DNA of 32,752 nucleotides from Sphingopyxis sp. RIFCSPHIGHO2_12_FULL_65_19 (lineage in GTDB: Bacteria > Pseudomonadota > Alphaproteobacteria > Sphingomonadales > Sphingomonadaceae): contig NZ_MIAM01000039.1 in assembly GCF_001830555.1 (NCBI RefSeq), positions 25,867 through 58,618 of the forward strand. The letters run 5' to 3'. The notes beneath the pieces were generated by a model that saw only the letters and a program-made list of their open reading frames with translations, was not told the DNA's origin and did not search any database. This document shows, one piece after another, positions 24,707 through 32,752 of this stretch. The position numbers and the translations under genes are program-made. Within the stretch, counting starts at the first letter, position 1; the number at the start of each line of letters is the position of its first letter.

Positions 24707-25057
24707 TCAGGGCGCGGCGTTGATCATGATCCTGCCGCGGTCGGCGCGGCGTGTGCCGCTGCCGTTGAACAGCCCGGCCAGCTTCGTGTCGGCGTCGGCC
24801 ATTGCCGTGTCTTCGCAGCGGAGCGTCACCGCCCGCTCGCGCAGGCTCTGGCGATAAAGCGGCCGACTGCCGCACACCGTCTGCACCGCATATTTGACCC
24901 GCGTGTTCAAGCGTTCGCGGCCTTCTGCGCTCGACAGGTTCAGGTCATCGTAGCGCACGACCACGCTTCGCCGTTCGCCATCGTCTTCGGCCGCGGCCGG
25001 GACGGAAAAGCCGGCAAGCGCGACGGGCGCGGCCAGCAAAAGGGAAAATTTCGCCAT
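24707..25057 (-). CDS. UrcA family protein, secreted
   Basis: This 116-residue protein has a signal peptide (about 1-23, ending PAAA). The mature part shows the UrcA pattern RSVVVRYDDLNLSSAEGRERL, then a Cys pair region (VQTVCGSRPLYRQSLRERAVTLRC) in which C62 and C81 are likely disulphide partners. UrcA proteins are small periplasmic proteins common in sphingomonads and caulobacters with no known function. AGAGGA lies about 6-7 nt before the ATG. It is convergent with the LytTR regulator gene. Confidence 0.85.
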   Translation of the reverse strand: MAKFSLLLAAPVALAGFSVPAAAEDDGERRSVVVRYDDLNLSSAEGRERLNTRVKYAVQTVCGSRPLYRQSLRERAVTLRCEDTAMADADTKLAGLFNGSGTRRADRGRIMINAAP

Positions 25058-25082
25058 GGGGGAGTCCTCTCTTCACAAGGAT

Positions 25083-25146
25083 GCGGGATACCGGCTGGCG
25101 GACCGGGGAGACCGTCGTCCGATATCCCGCAAAGGGGTAATACCCC
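25083..25146. promoter_or_regulatory. Dyads in the UrcA/small-protein intergenic region
   Basis: GCGGGATA (25083-25090) pairs with TATCCCGC (25123-25130), and an odd palindrome GGGGTA-A-TACCCC lies at 25134-25146. They sit in the 243-bp gap (25058-25300) between divergent genes, where operators are expected. No recognised binding motif and no gene were identified in the gap. Confidence 0.35.
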
Positions 25147-25300
25147 CTAGACGTCACGAGATTCGCCTTTGGATCGATGGGCGCGAACGGCCGGTCGATT
25201 GACGGACGAAAGGCGTCCATCCATCGACCAATGGCCGACCGATGAGCAATATCGTGATGCCGGACTTGCATCGGACGCGCGGTCATGGCGCAATACGCCA

Positions 25301-25780
25301 ATGGCAAAGAAATTATCTTTCGCTGCGAATCGGCGGGAGCGAGCGTGGCTGCTCCGCTGGTCGCTGCTGGCGTTCGTTGGCATCATCGGCGGGATATGGC
25401 TCGGCGAGATGGCGGCGGGATCGCGACCGCGGGGCGGGTCGAGCGATGTCGCCTCCTTTTCCCGTCTCAGCGCCAACCCCGACGCGCTGGTGGCAGAGAG
25501 CGACGGGACCGATCCGTGCCTCGATTGCGCCGACAGTTACGGCGTTGCCATGCGGCTGCGCGCGAATAGCGACGACCGGATGAGCGACGAGTTTCGCGCC
25601 CTAGGCGAGATAAAGACCGACGAGCCTACACCGGCCGATCCGCAGGACGATTATCGATATGGCGGCCGTTTTCCCGATCGCGAACCGCAAATGGCACCGA
25701 CGATCGGCGCGCCCGACGTCATTGTGGCGGCGGGCGAACGCACGCCCGGCGGGCCGGTGCAGCCCGTCCCGCCGGATTGA
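25301..25780 (+). CDS. Hypothetical single-pass membrane protein
   Basis: From ATG 25301 this gives 159 residues: a basic head (MAKKLSFAANRRER), one membrane segment (about 16-37) and a polar, acidic, Pro-rich tail with a CLDC pair. The open frame continues upstream to a TTG at 25169, but no ribosome-binding site favours any start, so the N-terminus is uncertain. No family was recognised. The positive-inside rule places the tail in the periplasm. It ends 4 bp from the convergent coiled-coil protein gene. Confidence 0.55.
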   Translation: MAKKLSFAANRRERAWLLRWSLLAFVGIIGGIWLGEMAAGSRPRGGSSDVASFSRLSANPDALVAESDGTDPCLDCADSYGVAMRLRANSDDRMSDEFRALGEIKTDEPTPADPQDDYRYGGRFPDREPQMAPTIGAPDVIVAAGERTPGGPVQPVPPD

Positions 25781-25784
25781 CGCT

Positions 25785-26183
25785 TTACTGTGGGGACGGC
25801 GGCGCTGTCGGCGCGCAACGGGTCGTGTCGCCGGCCTTGCACGCGGCGACATCGGCTTCCCACTTGATCCGTTCTTCGGCGGACATCGCGGCCACCCGCG
25901 CCTTTTCGGCTTCATAAGCCGCGGTTTCCTCGGCAAACTGCCGCTGGTCGTGGGCCACCTGCTGCTGCGCAGCGGACACTTCCTGCTGATAGGTCGTGTT
26001 GTCCGCCCGTGCGCGCGCCGCCTGTTCGGCGTTCAGCCGCGCGGTGTTCGCGCGTTCTTCGGCGGTGGTTCCGTCCTTGGCGGGTTTGGGCGCCGTCGCC
26101 GTTTCGGTCGGCGCCTGAAACGCCATGGCCTGCCCCGAAGCGACCAGCGCAAGCGCGGCAGCGGCCCAAATCATCCTGGTCAT
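25785..26183 (-). CDS. Secreted coiled-coil protein of unknown function
   Basis: This is a 132-residue protein. A signal peptide (about 1-21, ending AMA) precedes an Ala/Glu/Gln-rich helical stretch (about 38-105) with heptad-like spacing, then a short tail with two Cys (KAGDTTRC). AAGGAG lies about 8 nt before the ATG. No family recognised. It probably sits in the periplasm. The gene is divergent from the BCCT transporter gene and convergent with the small membrane protein gene. Confidence 0.65.
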   Translation of the reverse strand: MTRMIWAAAALALVASGQAMAFQAPTETATAPKPAKDGTTAEERANTARLNAEQAARARADNTTYQQEVSAAQQQVAHDQRQFAEETAAYEAEKARVAAMSAEERIKWEADVAACKAGDTTRCAPTAPPSPQ

Positions 26184-26337
26184 CGAAGCATCTCCTTCAC
26201 TCCATCATCCCGGTCCAACGCTTTGCCCGGTGGCCCGTTCCCGGCCGCGAATTGACCTCGCTCCGGGCAACCGCCATGCTGGTCGTCCCGACCATGTCCG
26301 ATTGGCCGATCATTTGCCAGCCTTGCCGACGCATCCC

Positions 26338-27846
26338 TTGAATCGTCCGGTGTTTTTCACGCCGCTCGCCGTCCTTCTAGCCGCGGTGATCCTCAGCCTG
26401 TGGCAGGGCGCAGCGGTGATGGCCGCCGAAACGGCGATCAACGACTGGATCTTGCGCCATTTCTCTCCGCTCTTTGCCTGGGCGGGGATCGGGTTCCTCG
26501 CGCTGCTCGCAGCGATCGCGCTGTCCCCGTTCGGCGGCCGGATCATCGGCGGGGCGGATGCAAAGCCCATCTTGACGCGCTGGCGCTGGTTTGCGGTGAC
26601 GCTCTGCACCACCATCGCCACCGGCATCCTGTTCTGGGGCGCGGCGGAACCCCTGTTCCACCTCAACGACCCGCCCGCGATGCTGGGACTCGAACCGGGA
26701 AGCGACGCTGCTGCGACCTTCGCCATGTCGACGATGTTCCTGCATTGGACACTGACGCCCTATGCAATTTACACCGTCGCCGGGCTGGCCTTTGCGCTCG
26801 TCTATTATAATCGCCGCGAACCGTTCAGCCTGTCGTCGCTGTTTGTCCCCCTGTTGGGACAGCGGGCGCACGGCCCGGTCGGGACGGGGATCGACATCGT
26901 CTGTCTCTACGCCCTCGTTGCGGGCATGGCCGCCTCGCTGGGCGCCGGCCTTCTCGCACTCGCGGGCGGGATCGAAGGAATCGGGGGTTTTGCAGGCGGC
27001 ACCGCATTGCGCTGGGCGATCGCCGTGGCGATCGTTGGCAGCTTCCTGATATCGGCGGCGGCTGGCCTGCAAAAAGGTATCGCGGGCTTGTCGGTGCTGA
27101 ACACCTGGATCTTCTTTGCCATCATCGCCTTCGTCCTCGTCGCGGGGCCGACCGCCGAGATGCTTGGCCTATCGCTGCGCGGGACAGTGGATTATTTCCA
27201 GACCTTCATCCCGCGCAACCTTGGCCTCGACGTCGACACCGGCTGGCACCGGCAATGGACGATCTTCAACTGGGCCAACTGGTTTGCCTGGGCGCCGGTG
27301 ACCGCCCTGTTCCTGGGCCGCCTCGCGGTGGGTTACAGCGTGCGCGCCTTCATCCTCTACAACCTAATCCTGCCGTCGCTGTTCGGCGCCGTATGGATGA
27401 CGGCGATCGCGGGCGCGACGATCGCGCTCGACCAGCAAAGCGGCGCCGGCCTCTATGCCATCCTGACCGCGCAAGGGCCCGACCCGGTGCTGTTCCGGCT
27501 GTTCAGCGCGCTCGGCGGTGGGCCCGTTGTCGCCGCGATCGTGCTGTTCGCGATCTTCCTGTCCTACGTCGCCGGGGCAGACGCCAATGTGTCTGCGATG
27601 AGCGCGCTGTCGACGCGCGGCATATCGCCGGACGCGCCCGAAGCGCCCTTGTGGGTCCAGGCGGTGTGGGGCGTCACGGTCGGGCTGGTTGCGCTGGTGC
27701 TGGTCGCGGGCGGCGGCATCGACGGCATTCGGATGATGTCGGTGCTCGGCGGCTTTCCGGCGCTGTTCGTCATCATCGGTGCGGCGCTGTCGCTGATGAT
27801 CATGGCAATGCGGGGACGGCAAGATGCCGTCCCCGACCGATCCTGA
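26338..27846 (+). CDS. BCCT-family transporter (betaine/choline/carnitine type)
   Basis: The chosen TTG start gives 502 residues beginning NRPVFF, which matches how BCCT proteins begin (NPPVFF); the frame is open further upstream, no good ribosome-binding site is seen and the first ATG would cut into helix 1, so the start is uncertain. About 12 membrane segments are present. Family motifs are GILFWGAAEPLFHLNDPP (96-113, the WGxAEP box) and the Trp-rich WTIFNWANWFAWAPVTALFLG segment near helix 8. Such carriers import quaternary ammonium compounds or related zwitterions with Na+ or H+. The sequence is divergent from the classic osmolyte carriers, so the substrate is left open. The 3' end encodes and overlaps strong hairpins shared with the convergent M13 gene. 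Confidence 0.85.
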   Translation: MNRPVFFTPLAVLLAAVILSLWQGAAVMAAETAINDWILRHFSPLFAWAGIGFLALLAAIALSPFGGRIIGGADAKPILTRWRWFAVTLCTTIATGILFWGAAEPLFHLNDPPAMLGLEPGSDAAATFAMSTMFLHWTLTPYAIYTVAGLAFALVYYNRREPFSLSSLFVPLLGQRAHGPVGTGIDIVCLYALVAGMAASLGAGLLALAGGIEGIGGFAGGTALRWAIAVAIVGSFLISAAAGLQKGIAGLSVLNTWIFFAIIAFVLVAGPTAEMLGLSLRGTVDYFQTFIPRNLGLDVDTGWHRQWTIFNWANWFAWAPVTALFLGRLAVGYSVRAFILYNLILPSLFGAVWMTAIAGATIALDQQSGAGLYAILTAQGPDPVLFRLFSALGGGPVVAAIVLFAIFLSYVAGADANVSAMSALSTRGISPDAPEAPLWVQAVWGVTVGLVALVLVAGGGIDGIRMMSVLGGFPALFVIIGAALSLMIMAMRGRQDAVPDRS

Positions 27847-27863
27847 GAAAGGGGTCTCAGGAT
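27811..27863. terminator. Double hairpin at the convergent end of the BCCT and M13 peptidase genes
   Basis: The first stem is 11 bp, CGGGGACGGCA (27811-27821) with TGCCGTCCCCG (27825-27835), lying inside the last BCCT codons. The second is 9 bp, ATCCTGAGA (27840-27848) with TCTCAGGAT (27855-27863), spanning the BCCT stop codon and reaching the M13 stop codon. Only 16 bp separate the two genes, so bidirectional termination is built into coding sequence. Confidence 0.6.
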
Positions 27864-29935
27864 TACCAGATCTTGGTGCGCGCCTCGGGCTTCAGATAAT
27901 ATGTGTCGCCCGCGGCGACGCCGAACGCCTTGTACCATGCGTCGACGTTGCGCACCGGGCCGATGATGCGCCAGCGCGCCGGGCTGTGCGGATCGCTCGC
28001 TACCTGCTGCTTGATCGCATCCTCGCGTTGCTTCGCTCGCCACGCCTGCGCGAAAGCCAGGAAAAAGCGCTGATCGCCGGTCAGCCCGTCGATCACCGGC
28101 GCGGGCTTGCCGCCCAGCGACCGATGATAGGCGTCATAGGCGACCTCCAGCCCCGCAAGATCGGCGATATTTTCCCCCATCGTCAGGTCGGGGTTGATGA
28201 ACGCCCCCGGCGCCGCCTCATAAGTCGCATATTGCGCGCCGAACGCCTTGGCCTGCGCATCGAAACGCGCTGCATCCTCGGGCGTCCACCAATCGCGCAC
28301 CGCGCCCTCCGCGTCGATCTTGCGTCCCTGATCGTCGAAACCGTGGGTGATTTCATGCCCGATCACCGCGCCAATCGCGCCATAATTGACCGCATCATCC
28401 ACATTTTCGCTGAAATAGGGCGCCTGCAAAATGCCCGCGGGGAACACGATCTTGTTTTCCAGGCCGCCGTTATATGCGTTCACTTCCTGCGGATTCATCG
28501 CCCATTTCTTGCGATCGACCGGCTTGTTCAGGTCGCCGAGAGCATAAGCATATTCAAAGGCTGAGCTGCGCTTCACATTGCCGTAAAGATCGGTCGGATC
28601 GATCTTCAGCCCCGAATAATCGCGCCATTTGTCGGGATAGCCGACCATGACGTCCATCTTCGCCAGCTTTGCCAGCGCGGCATCCTTTGTCGCGGGTGCC
28701 ATCCAGCTATTGTTGCGGATGCGGTCGCCCATCGCAAGCTTCAGGTTGGTGACCAGCACCTCCATCTTCGCTTTCGCGCTCGCGGGGAAATATTGCTTGG
28801 AATAGGTCTCGCCGACCAACTCGCCCAGGCTGCCGTCAACCAGCGTCAGCCCGCGCTTCCACCGCGGCCGCAGTTCGGACACGCCGCTCAGCGCCTTGGA
28901 ATATTCAAATCGGCTGTCGACAAATGCCTTCGACAAATAAGGCGCGGCATTGTCGGCAACATGAAATTGTTGCCACAGCTTGATCGTGTCGAGCGGGGTC
29001 TTGGCATAGAGCGCCGCAATGTCGCGGATCGCCGTCTTTTCGTTGACGATGATCCGTTTCTGGGGCGCGATGCCGGCGCCCGCAAACCACGCCGCCCAGT
29101 CCAGCCCGGGCGCATAAGCGGCCAGTTCGTCGGACGACATCGGATTGTTGATCTTGCCGATATCGCGGCGATCGGCGACCGCCCAACTGACTTTCGCGAT
29201 CTCGGTCTCGAACGCCATGATCGCGGCGGCCGCCTTTTCGGGATCGGCGTTGCCGACCATCTTCATCGTCCGCGCGATATAGGCGCGATACGCGTCGCGT
29301 TGCGGCTTGAAGCTATCGCTCAGATAATAGTCGCGTTCGGGCAGGCCGATCCCTGCCTGTCCCAGCCACAGAACGTTGACCGTCGGGTTGGCGGTGTCGG
29401 CATAGGGCCCGCCACTGACGATCGTCGAACCGAAGGTGCCCTGCGTGCCGCCCATGAAGCGCGCCATTTCGACCTTGTCCTTGATCGCCGCGACGGCGGC
29501 AATGTCGGCCGCCAATGGTTTGGCGCCCAGCGCCTCGACGCGCGGTTCGTCCATGAAGCTCTGGTACAATCCACCAACCTGGCTGGTCGCCGGCGCGCCC
29601 GACACGACGGCGCGAAGCTGGCGCTGGGTCAGGTTATATACGTCATATCCGACGCCCGCCGATCCCTGATCCGACGGGATTTCGGTTCGTGCGAACCAGC
29701 CGCCATTGGCATATTTGTCGAAATCATCGCCCGGCTTCACCGATGTGTCGCGCGCGCCAAGATCGACGCCCCATTTGCCGAAAGTCAAGGCGTCGAGCGA
29801 CCCGCCGTCGGCGGCTGTCCCCTCTTCCGCGCTCGCGGCCAGCGATGCGATCGGGGCCATATCCCGAGCCAGTGCGGGCGCGGCCAGAGCCGCTGCCGTC
29901 GCGAGCGACGCCACGCTCAAAAATAATGTCTTCAT
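27863..29935 (-). CDS. Secreted M13-family zinc metallopeptidase (neprilysin/PepO-like)
   Basis: This 690-residue protein has a signal peptide (about 1-23, ending PALA). The M13 catalytic signature is HEITH at 527-531, with E588 in GENIADLAG as third zinc ligand. The substrate-binding NAY motif (VNAYNG) lies about 40 residues before, and the protein ends with the family-typical C-terminal Trp. DLGARDTSVKPGDDFDKYANG opens the mature domain. Relatives (PepO, neprilysin) cut small peptides at hydrophobic residues; this one should act in the periplasm or at the surface. AGGAG precedes the ATG by about 8 nt. It is divergent from uvrA with 238 bp between starts, a gap that contains no gene. Confidence 0.95.
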   Translation of the reverse strand: MKTLFLSVASLATAAALAAPALARDMAPIASLAASAEEGTAADGGSLDALTFGKWGVDLGARDTSVKPGDDFDKYANGGWFARTEIPSDQGSAGVGYDVYNLTQRQLRAVVSGAPATSQVGGLYQSFMDEPRVEALGAKPLAADIAAVAAIKDKVEMARFMGGTQGTFGSTIVSGGPYADTANPTVNVLWLGQAGIGLPERDYYLSDSFKPQRDAYRAYIARTMKMVGNADPEKAAAAIMAFETEIAKVSWAVADRRDIGKINNPMSSDELAAYAPGLDWAAWFAGAGIAPQKRIIVNEKTAIRDIAALYAKTPLDTIKLWQQFHVADNAAPYLSKAFVDSRFEYSKALSGVSELRPRWKRGLTLVDGSLGELVGETYSKQYFPASAKAKMEVLVTNLKLAMGDRIRNNSWMAPATKDAALAKLAKMDVMVGYPDKWRDYSGLKIDPTDLYGNVKRSSAFEYAYALGDLNKPVDRKKWAMNPQEVNAYNGGLENKIVFPAGILQAPYFSENVDDAVNYGAIGAVIGHEITHGFDDQGRKIDAEGAVRDWWTPEDAARFDAQAKAFGAQYATYEAAPGAFINPDLTMGENIADLAGLEVAYDAYHRSLGGKPAPVIDGLTGDQRFFLAFAQAWRAKQREDAIKQQVASDPHSPARWRIIGPVRNVDAWYKAFGVAAGDTYYLKPEARTKIW

Positions 29936-30083
29936 TCCCCGTCTCCTGTTCCCCGCGTCGGCCCCATAGGCCGGCGAGCATGACCCGCTTTGTCCGCCGA
30001 TGACGCCATGCGGTCAAGCGAGGCGACGACGCTTGGTCGAAGCCTTTGGGATGTTGGTGGAAAGGATGCCCGCAGCGCCTGCA

Positions 30084-30114
30084 TTGCGATGCGGCGCAAG
30101 CCGTCCTATCTAAT
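30084..30114 (+). promoter_or_regulatory. Possible uvrA promoter
   Basis: TTGCGA (30084-30089) and TCTAAT (30109-30114, five of six matches to TATAAT) lie 19 bp apart, slightly long. Transcription would begin near 30121, placing the SOS box in the early transcribed region. The 238-bp gap 29936-30173 otherwise holds only a small dyad (GCGCAA/TTGCGC) just upstream of the SOS box. Confidence 0.35.
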
Positions 30115-30148
30115 GCGTAACGCGCGCAAACCCGGGCTTGCGCACCTA

Positions 30149-30163
30149 GAACAAATCTGGAAC
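30149..30163 (+). promoter_or_regulatory. LexA (SOS) box upstream of uvrA
   Basis: GAAC (30149-30152), seven bases, then GAAC (30160-30163) is the direct-repeat LexA motif of Alphaproteobacteria (GTTC-N7-GTTC on the other strand). It lies 11 bp before the uvrA ATG, a place where LexA would block expression until DNA damage. uvrA is a classic SOS gene, so the call is consistent. Confidence 0.75.
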
Positions 30164-30173
30164 AAACCCTCCC

Positions 30174-32752
<2,579 letters not shown>

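Overview
The window is about 32.8 kb of high-GC (roughly 65%) bacterial chromosome. It looks like Sphingomonadales, probably near Sphingopyxis. This rests on family content (a UrcA protein, a DUF4893 lipoprotein, an ScfR/RamB-type regulator beside isocitrate lyase, an M13 peptidase), on an alphaproteobacterial GAAC-N7-GAAC SOS box at uvrA, and on short dyad repeats of the kind scattered through these genomes. It reads as ordinary core and shell chromosome: no phage, insertion sequence, CRISPR array, rRNA or tRNA was found. The genus is inferred, not proven.

Left part (1-7023): a cut HD-GYP c-di-GMP phosphodiesterase (-); an ScfR/RamB-type regulator (-) divergent from isocitrate lyase aceA (+), with four TTTGTNAA-like half-sites between them; a DUF465 gene followed by a TerC-type membrane protein (both -) with a 16-bp hairpin between them; and a crotonase (+).

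Middle (7024-15803): a minus-strand run of patatin-like hydrolase, 3-hydroxybutyrate dehydrogenase, DUF4893 lipoprotein, secreted M20 amidohydrolase, an unknown lipoprotein, and a LuxR-type regulator that appears anchored in the membrane. Divergent from it are a YpfJ-type zinc metallopeptidase overlapping a secreted amidohydrolase (+), then an HPP-family membrane protein (-).

Right part (15943-32752): a secreted S9 peptidase, valS with an internal segment of different codon use, a 119-bp inverted-repeat element, a MATE transporter, a LytS/LytTR-type two-component pair, three small envelope or secreted proteins, a BCCT transporter, a secreted M13 metallopeptidase (-) and uvrA cut by the window end.

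Two metabolic themes recur. One is acetyl-CoA and C2/C4 carbon: glyoxylate shunt, 3-hydroxybutyrate oxidation, a crotonase, and a patatin hydrolase next to bdhA. The other is envelope peptide or amide degradation by M20, S9, M13, YpfJ and amidohydrolase enzymes. No clearly new multi-gene system is present. The most unusual signals are the valS insert, the repeat that supplies and may mask the MATE ribosome-binding site, the TerC leader hairpin and the membrane-tethered LuxR protein.
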